Of a stretch of DNA of 64,000 nucleotides, positions 50,268 through 59,003 are shown piece after piece. Both the position numbers and the translations under genes were made by a program. The stretch is from Caballeronia insecticola. GTDB lineage: Bacteria > Pseudomonadota > Gammaproteobacteria > Burkholderiales > Burkholderiaceae. The first letter of the stretch is position 1. Each line of letters begins with the position of its first letter. Below the pieces are notes generated by a model, which saw nothing but the letters and a program-made list of their open reading frames with translations, was not told the origin of the DNA and ran no database searches. The stretch lies in assembly GCF_000402035.1 (NCBI RefSeq), contig NC_021288.1, positions 62,001 to 126,000 of the forward strand, in the 5' to 3' direction.

Positions 50268-51163
50268 GCGAGCAGCTTGCGGGCGGCGAGCGCGGCGGTC
50301 GGGTCGTCGGCGGACGCGCGATAGTTGAGGCGCGTGGAGAGTTCCATCGCGGCGGCGCAGATCGTTTCGACGAGTTGCGATTTCTCCTCGTCCGCGCCGA
50401 TATCCGAGCGCGGCACGGTCGCGGCCACCGCTGCGACGATCGCCCCCGAATGATCGCGCACGGGCGCGGTGACGACGGAAATGCCGCGTTCGAACGACGC
50501 TTCGCTCAGGCCATAGCCGAGCGCGGCGCATTCACGCACACGCTCGTAGAGTTCGTCGACGGTCGCGGGCGTGCGCTCGGTGTACTTTTCAAGCTGCGCC
50601 TGCGGATAGAGCGCCTTGAGCGCCGCGAGCGACAGATCGCCCATTAGCACATGACCATGGACGGTCGCGTGCGCGGGCAGACGCGTGCCGACATGCACCT
50701 TCACCGAGCTGAAAAGCGGCTCGTGACTCTGCGCCTTCGCGACGAACACGACATCGCGCTGATCGCGAATCAGCAGATGAGTGGAGAGTCCGGTCGCATC
50801 GCGCAGGCGTTCGAGAATCGGCGTGCCGAAGTCGGTGAGCTCGAGCGAGTTCACGTATTCGAAGCCGAGCCGCAGCACGGCGACGCCCAGCCGGAAATTG
50901 CGGTCGCCGTTCACGCGTTCGAGAAAGCCGAGCGCTTCGAGCGTCTGCAGCAGGCGAAAGGTCGTCGTGCGCGGAATGCCGATACGTCGCGACAATTCGG
51001 GCGCGCCCAGCACCGGCTCGCGAGCCGAGAATTCGGCGAGGATGCGCAAGCCGCGTTCGAGCCCCGGCACGAGATAGCTGGAACCGCTGCCGGACGATGC
51101 GTCGTCGTCGGTGGCGTCGGAGTTTTCCGCCGGGGTGTCTTCCTGTTTGCTGGGTCGGGCCAT
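50264..51163 (-). CDS. IclR-family regulator, paralogue of the Rieske-operon regulator
   Basis: A 299-residue IclR protein: acidic, Ser-rich N-terminus (residues 8-30), winged helix (APELSRRIGIPRTTTFRLLQ) and effector domain with LPAHATVHGHVLMGDLS and SFERGISVVTAPVRDH. Over most of its length it is very similar to the IclR at 44025-44885. ATG at 51163 is chosen; a TTG 11 codons upstream is open. It is next to the porin, so a role with the Rieske pathway is likely. Confidence 0.85.
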   Translation of the reverse strand: MARPSKQEDTPAENSDATDDDASSGSGSSYLVPGLERGLRILAEFSAREPVLGAPELSRRIGIPRTTTFRLLQTLEALGFLERVNGDRNFRLGVAVLRLGFEYVNSLELTDFGTPILERLRDATGLSTHLLIRDQRDVVFVAKAQSHEPLFSSVKVHVGTRLPAHATVHGHVLMGDLSLAALKALYPQAQLEKYTERTPATVDELYERVRECAALGYGLSEASFERGISVVTAPVRDHSGAIVAAVAATVPRSDIGADEEKSQLVETICAAAMELSTRLNYRASADDPTAALAARKLLA

Positions 51164-51247
51164 GTTCGGCTGTCGTTGTCGTCGTGCAATGGACAATCAT
51201 AGCGCGAGACGAATCGCAGGCTTTCTCTCCAGCCTTTTTTCAGCATG

Positions 51248-51263
51248 TTATAACAAGTTATAA
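51248..51263. promoter_or_regulatory. AT-rich dyad between the IclR gene and the TauE/SafE gene
   Basis: TTATAAC-AA-GTTATAA, perfect 7-bp arms, in the 135-bp divergent spacer, 36 bases before the TauE/SafE start. It could be a regulatory site or include a -10 element. Confidence 0.5.
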
Positions 51264-51298
51264 TAAGCATTCGTCGAACTTGCTGCGGGGCCGGTTGC

Positions 51299-52162
51299 AT
51301 GAGCTTCGAAACGACACTCTGGCTGTTCTGCGCGGGCCTGGGCGCGAGCGCGGTGGGCGGCATGCTGGGCATGGCAAGCGGCCTGTTCATCGTGCCGCTT
51401 CTCACCATGTTCTTCCACGTCGACATACACGCCGCAATCGGCACGAGCATCGTCTCGGTCATCGCGTGTTCGTGCGGCGGCGCGGCCGCCTTCCTGCGCG
51501 GCGGCCTGACGAACGTGCGGCTCGCCCTCGTGCTCGAAACCGGCACGACGCTCGGCGCGCTGACGGGAGTGCTGCTCGCCGGAATCGTCCCGGTCGCGGC
51601 GCTGAATTTTCTGTTCGCGGGCGTGCTGCTCGTCTCCGCGTGGCAGATGTTCGTGCGCTGCGAGGATCCCGCGCGGACCGCCGAATATGCAAGCGCGTCA
51701 GGACTGGCCGCCGCGCTCGATCTGCATTCGAGCTATCCGGACAGCCGCCTGCGCCGCGATGTCGAATATCGGGTCAGCAGGGTGCCGGCCGGGCTCACGC
51801 TCATGTATATCGCGGGCATGGTGTCGGCGTTGCTCGGCATCGGCAGCGGCATCCTGAAGATTCCCGCGATGGATCACGCGCTGCGTCTGCCGATCAAGGT
51901 CTCCACGGCGACATCGAACTTCATGATCGGCGTGACGGCCGCCGCGAGCGCAAGCGCGTACTTTCTGCGCGGCGAAATCGTGAGTGCGATTGCGGCGCCC
52001 GTCGCGCTCGGTTCCGTTATCGGCGCGATCGCGGGCGCGCGCGTGCTCATGAAGGTGAAAGGCGAGCGTCTGCGATTGCTCTTCCTATCCATGCTCGTGA
52101 TCGTTGCATGTCAGATGCTTCTGCAAGGCATGGGCATCGATCTCGCGCGGCAGGCGGGTTGA
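51299..52162 (+). CDS. TauE/SafE-family sulfite/organic-anion exporter
   Basis: A 287-residue membrane protein with about eight helices and the two repeated TauE motifs: GGMLGMASGLFIVPLL near residue 20 and SALLGIGSGILKIPAM near 180. Members export sulfite, sulfoacetate or other sulfur anions. Xsc-based growth on sulfonates releases much sulfite, so this gene could serve the sulfonate island, but it is 23 kb away and not linked by a shared operator. The DUF1634 gene overlaps its stop. Confidence 0.85.
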   Translation: MSFETTLWLFCAGLGASAVGGMLGMASGLFIVPLLTMFFHVDIHAAIGTSIVSVIACSCGGAAAFLRGGLTNVRLALVLETGTTLGALTGVLLAGIVPVAALNFLFAGVLLVSAWQMFVRCEDPARTAEYASASGLAAALDLHSSYPDSRLRRDVEYRVSRVPAGLTLMYIAGMVSALLGIGSGILKIPAMDHALRLPIKVSTATSNFMIGVTAAASASAYFLRGEIVSAIAAPVALGSVIGAIAGARVLMKVKGERLRLLFLSMLVIVACQMLLQGMGIDLARQAG

Positions 52163-52488
52163 TGAAGCACCGAATGCACACATCGCACACATCGCACGCG
52201 TCGCTCGATCGCATGCTCGCGAGCTTCCTGCAATACGGCACATGGGCCGCGTGCGCGCTGCTCGGCGCAGGACTGCTGCTCGACGCGCACGCGCCGGGCT
52301 CGGGCATGACGTTGCTGACGGCGGGTGTCGCATCGTTCATCGTGCTGCCCGTGTTGCGCGTCGCGTTGATGCTCGTGGTTTTCGCGCGCCAGCGCAACTT
52401 TCTCTATGTGACGATCGCGGCGACGGTGCTGGCCGTGATCGCTGCGGGCTGCCTAATCGGCGTGCGGCTCGGCCCGCTCGCCGGCTGA
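52162..52488 (+). CDS. DUF1634 membrane protein
   Basis: A 108-residue protein with three hydrophobic helices (about 26-45, 52-73 and 83-104). The start overlaps the TauE/SafE stop by one base (TGATG). DUF1634 proteins are commonly paired with TauE/SafE exporters and are probably accessory subunits. Confidence 0.82.
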   Translation: MKHRMHTSHTSHASLDRMLASFLQYGTWAACALLGAGLLLDAHAPGSGMTLLTAGVASFIVLPVLRVALMLVVFARQRNFLYVTIAATVLAVIAAGCLIGVRLGPLAG

Positions 52489-52604
52489 CGCGCGCATGGC
52501 GCACAGGCACAGCAAACGCGCCAATCGCGCCCACAGCGGTTATTCTCCCCGACGGCAGCGCGCGAAAAAAATCGTGCGCCGATTTCCTCGGGAGAAATCG
52601 CGTC

Positions 52605-54209
52605 ATGACCGATACGACCGATGTGCTCGATGTTCTGATCGTCGGCGCGGGCCCCGTCGGCCTGATGCTCGCCACGCAATTGCGCCGCGATGGCGTGAAC
52701 GTGCGCGTGATCGATACGCACGCGGAACGCACGTTCTTCGTGAAGGCGCTGGGCGTGACCGCGCGCACGCTGGAAATTTTCGACGACCTCGGCATCGCGC
52801 GCGAGGCGATCGATGCGGGCGTCTGGCTCACCGGCGCCGAGACCTTTCAGGATGGCGCGCCCGCATTCAGCGCGCAGTTCCCGCGCGAAGGCATGCCCTA
52901 TGGCGCGCTTTCGCTCGCGCAGTTCGAGACCGAACGCGTTCTGGAGGCGGCGCTCGCGCGTCATGGCGGACACGTCGAATACGGCGCGACGCTCGTCGAT
53001 TTCACCGAAGCCGACGACGTCATCGATGCACGCATCCAGCACGCAAACGGCGACACGCACACGCTGCGTTGCCGCTGGCTGGTCGGCTGCGACGGCGCGC
53101 GCAGCACGGTGCGGCGTCATCTCAACGTGGCGTTCGAGGGCGATCAGTTTCCGCAGACCTTCATGCTCGCCGATGTCGATGTCGACTGGAATCTGCCGCG
53201 TGGCCCGATGTATCGCTTCAACGTCGCCGCCGACGCCGGGTCGATCGCGCTCGCCGCGCTGCCGGTGCGCGGTTCCGTGCGCCGCTATCGGCTGTCGATG
53301 GTGCTGCTTCCCGACGACGCCGCGCGTCATGCATTGAACTCGACGCCGGATTTCGCCGAAATCGAGCGCATCATGCTGCCGGTCTTGCCGGACGGCACGA
53401 AGCTGTCGTCGATGCGCTGGTCGTCGGTGTATCGCGTGAGTCATCGCATCGCTCAGCATTATGCGCAAGGCCGCGCGCTGCTCGCGGGCGATGCCGCGCA
53501 CATCCATCCGCCCGTCGGCGGGCAGGGCATGAACACAGGCTTGCAGGACGCGCACAATCTCGCATGGAAACTCGTGCTCGCGACGCGCGGCATCGCGAGC
53601 GATGCGCTGATCGGCACGTACGAAGCGGAGCGGCGTCCGGTGGGCCTCGATGTCGTCGAGGCGACGAGCCGCGCGATGAACACCGTGCTCGCGCACGGCG
53701 AGATGCGGCCTGCGATGCGCGAGACGCAACTGCTCATCGGCTATCGCGGTAGTTCGATTGTCGCCGATGAATGCAGCGCGCTTTCGCCGGAACTGCCCGC
53801 GCCCGGCGATCGCGTGCCGGAGGTCGGCGCGCTCGCGGAAACATTCGTCGGACATGGACAGCGGCTGCAAGACCATATCGGGCGTGGCCGTCACACGCTG
53901 CTCGGCTTTCTGGACGACGACACGCACATCGAAGCCTTCGACGCCGCCGCCGTTGCGTGGCGCGCGGCGCTCGGCGAAGCGGCGGGCGCGGTGCTGATCG
54001 CGGCGCCATCGGTGGCGCTTGCAGCAAGCGAGACGTATCGCACGCTGAGCGATGCCGAAGGCGAGTTCGCCGCCGCGTTCGGTGCGCGCAACGGCATGGT
54101 GTGGGTCGTGCGGCCCGATGGACACATTGGCTATCGCAGCGCATCGTTCAACGCGCATGCACTGATCGCGTGGCTGGAAAACGTGCTCGGCAAAACGGTG
54201 GCGCGGTGA
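52605..54209 (+). CDS. FAD-dependent aromatic hydroxylase (PHBH/MhpA class)
   Basis: A 534-residue class A flavoprotein monooxygenase. Dinucleotide motif LIVGAGPVGLMLATQLRRDG at the N-terminus, DG motif GCDGARSTVRR near residue 165, and GDAAHIHPPVGGQGMNTG near 300; a thioredoxin-like C-terminal domain follows from about 420. Relatives hydroxylate phenols such as 3-(3-hydroxyphenyl)propionate or polyketides with NAD(P)H. GGGAGA lies ten bases before the start. It appears to be monocistronic. Confidence 0.87.
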   Translation: MTDTTDVLDVLIVGAGPVGLMLATQLRRDGVNVRVIDTHAERTFFVKALGVTARTLEIFDDLGIAREAIDAGVWLTGAETFQDGAPAFSAQFPREGMPYGALSLAQFETERVLEAALARHGGHVEYGATLVDFTEADDVIDARIQHANGDTHTLRCRWLVGCDGARSTVRRHLNVAFEGDQFPQTFMLADVDVDWNLPRGPMYRFNVAADAGSIALAALPVRGSVRRYRLSMVLLPDDAARHALNSTPDFAEIERIMLPVLPDGTKLSSMRWSSVYRVSHRIAQHYAQGRALLAGDAAHIHPPVGGQGMNTGLQDAHNLAWKLVLATRGIASDALIGTYEAERRPVGLDVVEATSRAMNTVLAHGEMRPAMRETQLLIGYRGSSIVADECSALSPELPAPGDRVPEVGALAETFVGHGQRLQDHIGRGRHTLLGFLDDDTHIEAFDAAAVAWRAALGEAAGAVLIAAPSVALAASETYRTLSDAEGEFAAAFGARNGMVWVVRPDGHIGYRSASFNAHALIAWLENVLGKTVAR

Positions 54210-54216
54210 ACCCGCA

Positions 54217-55035
54217 TCAGCGCGCTACCGCGATCACGTGCGCCTGAATTTTTCCATCGACGAGACCCGTGCCGAAGCGCGCCTCGATGGCCGTGGCGGA
54301 GGCATCCGTCGCGTCGTCGAGAGTAACAAACGGACGCGATTCGATTTCATTGCGCAACGGCGTCCCCTGGCAATAGGCGACGGCCACCAGATGCGCCGTG
54401 GCGGCACGGCTTCGCGCGGTCACGGTAGCGATGCTGGGCGTTGCATCGAAACCGGCGCTTGCGAGGTCGTGAGAAATGACCTGCGCATCGAAATAACCAT
54501 GCGGCGTGCGTTCCATAAAAAGAGGAGGATCGACTGGAAAGAGGCGGCGAAGAGCCTCGGTTATCGTGTGTGCGAATTCGTTTTCTTCGATGCGGTCCCA
54601 GACGTTGAACAACAGCGCGCCGCCGGACCGGAGCACGCGGCGCGCTTCGGCGAACGCGGCGGCCTTGTCGGGGAAGAACATCGCGCCGAACTGGCAGACG
54701 ACGATATCGAAACTGGCATCGTCGAAGGGCAGTTGCAGCGCATTCGCCTGTTGCCAGTTGATCGGCCTGCCTGCGTCGTTGGCGGCGGCGCGATCGAGCA
54801 TCGCCTGATTCAAATCGGTCGCGACGATCTCGACGTGCGACGGCAGCATGCGCGACATCGCGCGCGTAACGACGCCGGTGCCCGCTGCCGTTTCGAGCAC
54901 GCGCGACGGATTGCGCGCCGCAACACGCGTGGCGATGTCGCTTGCGTAGGACGCGAAGATCATCGGCACGAGGAGCCGGTCGTAGAGCTCGGGAATCCGT
55001 CCGGCGAAGGTCGTATCGGTACGAAACGTATTCAT
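54217..55035 (-). CDS. class I SAM-dependent methyltransferase
   Basis: A 272-residue methyltransferase with motif I VLETAAGTGVVTRAMS, followed by VATDLNQAMLDRA and FDIVVCQFGAMFFPDK, as in UbiE/Coq5-type enzymes (Methyltransf_11/25). Start at ATG with AGGAGG six bases upstream. Substrate unknown. It is convergent with the hydroxylase gene, seven bases apart. Confidence 0.82.
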   Translation of the reverse strand: MNTFRTDTTFAGRIPELYDRLLVPMIFASYASDIATRVAARNPSRVLETAAGTGVVTRAMSRMLPSHVEIVATDLNQAMLDRAAANDAGRPINWQQANALQLPFDDASFDIVVCQFGAMFFPDKAAAFAEARRVLRSGGALLFNVWDRIEENEFAHTITEALRRLFPVDPPLFMERTPHGYFDAQVISHDLASAGFDATPSIATVTARSRAATAHLVAVAYCQGTPLRNEIESRPFVTLDDATDASATAIEARFGTGLVDGKIQAHVIAVAR

Positions 55036-55150
55036 GCACCGCCTCCTGTCATTGAGCTTGCAGCGCCTGAGCGCGTGTTCGTCGATTATTCGCGAGAGCC
55101 CGCAAGTCAATTCACTTTAGGCCGCTTTATCGCTATCGATGAGATGTCTA

Positions 55151-55164
55151 CAGTGACGTCACTG
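55151..55164. promoter_or_regulatory. palindrome in divergent spacer
   Basis: CAGTGACGTCACTG, a perfect 14-bp palindrome in the spacer between the methyltransferase and SDR genes. A second weaker dyad ACTTAA-CGTA-TTAAGT is at 55194-55209. No regulator gene is adjacent. Confidence 0.45.
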
Positions 55165-55230
55165 CAAGCCGGACATCCGAACGCACCGGCCTAACTTAAC
55201 GTATTAAGTCAACTCTTCAAGGAATCGATC

Positions 55231-55977
55231 ATGAGCAAACTCGCAGGCAAGGTCGCTATCGTCACCGGCGCGTCGAAGGGAATCGGCGCGGCGATTGCCC
55301 GTTCGCTGGCGGCAGAAGGCGCATCGGTCGTGGTCAACTACTCCAGCAGCAAGGCCGGAGCCGATGCCGTCGTCGCGGAGATCACGAAAGCGAACGGCCG
55401 TGCGATCGCAGTCGGCGGCGATGTGTCGAAGGCGGCGGATGCGCAGGGCATCGTCAATGAAGCGATCGAAACGTATGGCCGGCTGGATATTCTCGTGAAC
55501 AACTCGGGCGTCTACGAATTCGCGCCCATCGAGGAAATCACCGAAGAGCATTTCCATAAGCAGTTCAACGTCAACGTGCTCGGCACGCTGCTGACGACGC
55601 AAGCCGCCGTGAAGCATCTGGGCGAAGGCGCGAGCATCATCAACGTGAGTTCGGTCGTGACCCGCATCACGCCGCCCGCGAGCGCCGTTTATAGCGGCAC
55701 CAAGGGCGCGGTCGATGCGATCACCAGCGTGCTCGCGCGTGAACTCGGCGCGAAGAAGATTCGCGTCAACGCGATCAATCCGGGCATGGTGGTGACCGAA
55801 GGCACGCACAGCGCGGGCATTATCGGTTCCGATTTCGAAACGTCGGCGCTTGCGCAGACGCCGCTCGGCCGCCTGGGTCAGCCGGACGATATCGCGTCGG
55901 TCGCCGTGTTCCTCGCCTCCGACGATTCGCGCTGGATGACCGGCGAACATCTGATCGCGAGCGGGGGCATGCGTTGA
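55231..55977 (+). CDS. SDR-family oxidoreductase
   Basis: A 248-residue classical SDR: VTGASKGIGAAIA, NNSGV, Ser in INVSSVVT and YSGTK, C-terminal GEHLIASGGMR. It resembles glucose-1-dehydrogenase/3-oxoacyl-ACP-reductase-like SDRs often controlled by TetR or LysR regulators. GGAA lies before the start; it seems monocistronic. Confidence 0.87.
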   Translation: MSKLAGKVAIVTGASKGIGAAIARSLAAEGASVVVNYSSSKAGADAVVAEITKANGRAIAVGGDVSKAADAQGIVNEAIETYGRLDILVNNSGVYEFAPIEEITEEHFHKQFNVNVLGTLLTTQAAVKHLGEGASIINVSSVVTRITPPASAVYSGTKGAVDAITSVLARELGAKKIRVNAINPGMVVTEGTHSAGIIGSDFETSALAQTPLGRLGQPDDIASVAVFLASDDSRWMTGEHLIASGGMR

Positions 55978-56143
55978 TACGTAGCTCATGCTGTCCCGGC
56001 GTAATGGCGCCGGGATTGTGAGTTGCGGTGCCTTGGCGGGCGCAAGTGGCAAGTGTATCGAGCGGCGGCTGCGGTTTTGTATCTGGCCGACGCGCGCCGT
56101 TCGATGCACAGTGTCGAACTCTCTTTTTTCGGAGCCCGTCACG

Positions 56144-56776
56144 ATGCCGCACACGCCTCAACTTTTCGCATTCGCGCTCGTCGCGCTCGGCATGGCGCTT
56201 ACGCCCGGGCCGAACATGGTGTATCTGATCTCGCGCTCCATCTGTCAGGGGCGCACGGCGGGACTCATCTCGCTGGGCGGCGTGGCGTTGGGCTTCGTGG
56301 TCTACATGCTGTGTGCAGCATTCGGCATTACCGCGCTGCTGATCGCCGTTCCCTTCGCTTACGACACGCTGCGCTTCGGCGGCGCGCTCTACCTGCTTTA
56401 TCTCGCATGGCAGGCCGTGAAACCCGGTGGCCGCTCGCCGTTTCAGGTGCGCGATCTGCCCGTCGACGGGCCGCGCAAGCTCTTTACGATGGGCTTCGTC
56501 ACGAACCTGTTGAATCCGAAGATCGCCGTGCTCTATCTGTCGCTGCTGCCGCAGTTTATCGATCCGCATCAGGGCAGCGTGCTCGCGCAGTCGATCGTCT
56601 TCGGCGCGGTGCAAATCACGTTGAGCATCGCGGTCAATTCGACCGTCGCGATGACGGCCGGATCGATTGCCGTGTTTCTCGCGCGCAAGCCGGCGTGGCT
56701 TCTGATTCAACGCTGGCTGATGGGCACCGTGCTCGCGGGCCTCGCGGTGAAAATGGCGACTGAAGCGCGGCGGTAA
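56144..56776 (+). CDS. LysE/RhtB-family amino acid exporter
   Basis: A 210-residue membrane protein with six helices and the LysE motif ALGMALTPGPNMVYLISRS at the N-terminus and FVTNLLNPKIAVLYLSLLPQF in the middle. It would export an amino acid such as threonine or homoserine. CGGAG lies ten bases before the ATG. Confidence 0.87.
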   Translation: MPHTPQLFAFALVALGMALTPGPNMVYLISRSICQGRTAGLISLGGVALGFVVYMLCAAFGITALLIAVPFAYDTLRFGGALYLLYLAWQAVKPGGRSPFQVRDLPVDGPRKLFTMGFVTNLLNPKIAVLYLSLLPQFIDPHQGSVLAQSIVFGAVQITLSIAVNSTVAMTAGSIAVFLARKPAWLLIQRWLMGTVLAGLAVKMATEARR

Positions 56777-57079
56777 TACGCGGTGTATGGAAAATCCGTT
56801 CGCGAGTTTTGCGCGGTGCGTTTCACTCGCGGCGGGTTTCATCAGTCGAATGTGAGCGTGTAAAGCGATTGTTTTTTTGACGCACGCACGCCATGCAAAT
56901 TGCCTAAGCTGTCTGCATCCGTCTGACGGACGGATTTCTTCGCGCCTCTCGCCTCCCTATTCCCTCGTCGCTTCGACCGACGGCGTCGTTCTTTTGTCGC
57001 GTCCGGTACACGTCCACGGGAAAGCCGTTTCGCTTTAGTCAGCAAAAGCGACGGCTCATGGCGAATTCATTTTCCGTTT
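56777..57079. other. non-coding spacer
   Basis: No gene or clear operator is seen between the LysE-type gene and the lipoprotein gene. The segment 56868-56879 contains a T-run (TTGTTTTTTTGA) that may help terminate the LysE transcript, without a strong stem. Confidence 0.4.
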
Positions 57080-58462
57080 ATGCGAATGACCGGAATCATG
57101 AAACTCATTGCGTACGGCATAAACTCGATAATCGTTTCCATTTTCGATTCATGGCGATTTCATCGAACCCGGCGAAGCTGGGTGTTATTTACATGCACGG
57201 TGTTATTTTTGACGGCATGCGGAGGCGGCGATGGGGGGAGCGGTGGCGGCAGCGCGAACAACGCTGCCAATACTAGCGGCGTTACGGGTATTAATGGCAC
57301 AAGCGGCACAAGCGGCACTAACAGCACTAACGGTACATCCGGCACAAGTGGCACAAGCGGATCGCAGACCGCCTCCGGCCCCGCCAATCCCTCAACCCCG
57401 CCCGCCAGCACAAGCACGCCCGCATCTTCCCCCACCACAACGGTCAACACCAACGCGCCTCCGACAAATCCCCCGGCTCCCGCCGCCGCGGCCAGCGACG
57501 TCGCCAGCGTCGCAAGCTCACCCGTCGCCGCGAGTGCGCCCGCCGGCAGCATCTTTTACGGCATAAACGGGCATCTCAGCGTCGGCGGCGCTTATGCGAT
57601 TTCCAGTCCCGCAACGCAGCTCGCGCAATTGAAAGACCTCGGCGTCACGCTATATCGAAACGATGTGTCCAATCAGAACGACGCCATCAAACTCGCGAAC
57701 ATCGCGCAGACGATGCTCGCATCGGGCGTGACGATTTATCCCGTGATACTCCAGACCCTCAATTTCCCCGACGAAGCGGCAGCCTACCAAGCCTCGTACA
57801 CGCTCGCCCAACAGATCGTCAGCGTGCATAAATACGCGTGGTACGAAGTGACGAACGAACTGGCGGCGCAATGTCTGGTCGGCTGGGTCGACGGTGTGCG
57901 CAGCAGCGACTTCGATAACCAGCGCTTCCAGATCGCGCGCGGCGTCATACGCGGAATGATCGCGGGCATCAAGTCGATCGATCCTGCGGGCAAGATCGTG
58001 ATCGGCGGCAATACATGGATGCACTTCGGCTTCGACGTGATGCTCGCGAACGGCACGCAGCCGGACGGCACGAGCGGCCATCCGGTCGTCACGTGGGACG
58101 TAACCGCGTGGCACTGGTATTCGGAGCAGGGCGACATCCGGCACGCGTGCGGAGGAACCGGCTGCTACGACGTGATCGGCACGCTCAAGTCTTTCGGCAA
58201 GCCGATCTGGCTCAACGAAGTAGGCATGCGTCCCGCCTTTCCCGGCACGCCCGACGAAGCGGCGGCCTTTCTCGCCAACAACATGCTCGGCGCGTTGCTG
58301 GCGATTGCGCCGCAATATGACATCGAATCGCTGCAGGTGTATCAGCTCTACGACGATCCGCCCAGTGGCGAAGGCCCGTACGGCATCATGCTGAACGACG
58401 GCGTAACGCCCAAGCCGGCCTTTGGTGCCGTTAAAAATTTCATCGCGACGCATCCGAAATAG
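57080..58462 (+). CDS. lipoprotein with glycoside-hydrolase-like (alpha)8 barrel domain
   Basis: A 460-residue protein. A long basic N-region leads to a lipobox LFLTACGGG (Cys near 47). Residues 48-155 are low complexity: Gly/Ser/Asn/Thr repeats of the TSG type, then a Pro/Thr/Ala stretch. From about 160 a barrel domain follows with FYGINGHLSVGGAY, YAWYEVTNELAAQ (probable acid/base Glu after Asn) and GKPIWLNEVGMRP (probable nucleophile Glu). This NE...NE pattern is that of clan GH-A enzymes (GH39/GH5/PslG-like), so it may cut an exopolysaccharide at the cell surface. An ATG six codons later is also possible as start. Confidence 0.72.
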   Translation: MRMTGIMKLIAYGINSIIVSIFDSWRFHRTRRSWVLFTCTVLFLTACGGGDGGSGGGSANNAANTSGVTGINGTSGTSGTNSTNGTSGTSGTSGSQTASGPANPSTPPASTSTPASSPTTTVNTNAPPTNPPAPAAAASDVASVASSPVAASAPAGSIFYGINGHLSVGGAYAISSPATQLAQLKDLGVTLYRNDVSNQNDAIKLANIAQTMLASGVTIYPVILQTLNFPDEAAAYQASYTLAQQIVSVHKYAWYEVTNELAAQCLVGWVDGVRSSDFDNQRFQIARGVIRGMIAGIKSIDPAGKIVIGGNTWMHFGFDVMLANGTQPDGTSGHPVVTWDVTAWHWYSEQGDIRHACGGTGCYDVIGTLKSFGKPIWLNEVGMRPAFPGTPDEAAAFLANNMLGALLAIAPQYDIESLQVYQLYDDPPSGEGPYGIMLNDGVTPKPAFGAVKNFIATHPK

Positions 58463-58464
58463 CC

Positions 58465-58484
58465 GTCCCGCGCGGGAGCGGGAC
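58465..58484. terminator. hairpin after the lipoprotein gene
   Basis: GTCCCGC (58465-58471), six-base loop, GCGGGAC (58478-58484), three bases after the stop codon. No T-run follows, so termination is uncertain. Confidence 0.5.
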
Positions 58485-58637
58485 CGCCAATTGCTATGTA
58501 GGGGTGCTCATACCCTCGCGCATCAGGCAGCGAATCGTCGAGCGACCAGCGGCGGCGACGCGCAAACCTCAAGAAAAAACGGTTGCGTTTCCGCCTGTGA
58601 CATCAATGAAGAGAGTTGGAGCCGACCAGGAGTGCAT

Positions 58638-58847
58638 ATGCTGATTCGCTGCGCCGCTTGCAACAAGCTCATCTACTCCGACGATGCCCTCGAAGACCGC
58701 ACATGCCCGGCGTGTGGATCTGCGGATACCGAGTACATCGCGATGAGTATCGTGTTCGAACAGGCTTCGGCCAACGATGCGCAGACGGTGAAGACACCGG
58801 AACGGCGCGACCGGCCCGAGATTGCCGAAATAAAGCAGCGCCTGTGA
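58638..58847 (+). CDS. small zinc-ribbon protein
   Basis: A 69-residue protein with two CxxC knuckles, CAAC at residues 5-8 and CPAC at 23-26, followed by a charged tail. It resembles small regulatory zinc ribbons, but no function can be given. AGGAG lies eight bases before the ATG, and a good terminator follows the gene. Confidence 0.75.
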   Translation: MLIRCAACNKLIYSDDALEDRTCPACGSADTEYIAMSIVFEQASANDAQTVKTPERRDRPEIAEIKQRL

Positions 58848-58920
58848 GGGCTGCATGAGGGCGGAATGGCCTCAAAGCCCTGAGGCAGTTGCGCCAAGCC
58901 CTCTGATTTGCGTGTATTTT

Positions 58921-58950
58921 GCCCGCCCAGGTGGCGGGCTTCTTCTTTTC
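58921..58950 (+). terminator. intrinsic terminator after the zinc-ribbon gene
   Basis: GCCCGCC (58921-58927), loop CAGGT, GGCGGGC (58933-58939), followed by TTCTTCTTTTC. Confidence 0.8.
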
Positions 58951-58963
58951 GACGACGCAAAAC

Positions 58964-58991
58964 GCGTGTCCGGCACATCAACCGGACACGC
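58964..58991 (-). terminator. intrinsic terminator after the RcnB-like gene
   Basis: GCGTGTCCGG (58964-58973) and CCGGACACGC (58982-58991), eight-base loop; on the minus strand GTTTTGCG follows. It lies 13 bases past the stop of the RcnB-like gene. Confidence 0.75.
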
Positions 58992-59003
58992 TCAACCGAC
59001 GCT

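Noticed and set aside
57290..57365. Short direct repeats as a possible CRISPR array
   Set aside because: They are codon repeats for a Gly/Thr/Ser linker inside a coding frame, without unique spacers of constant length.
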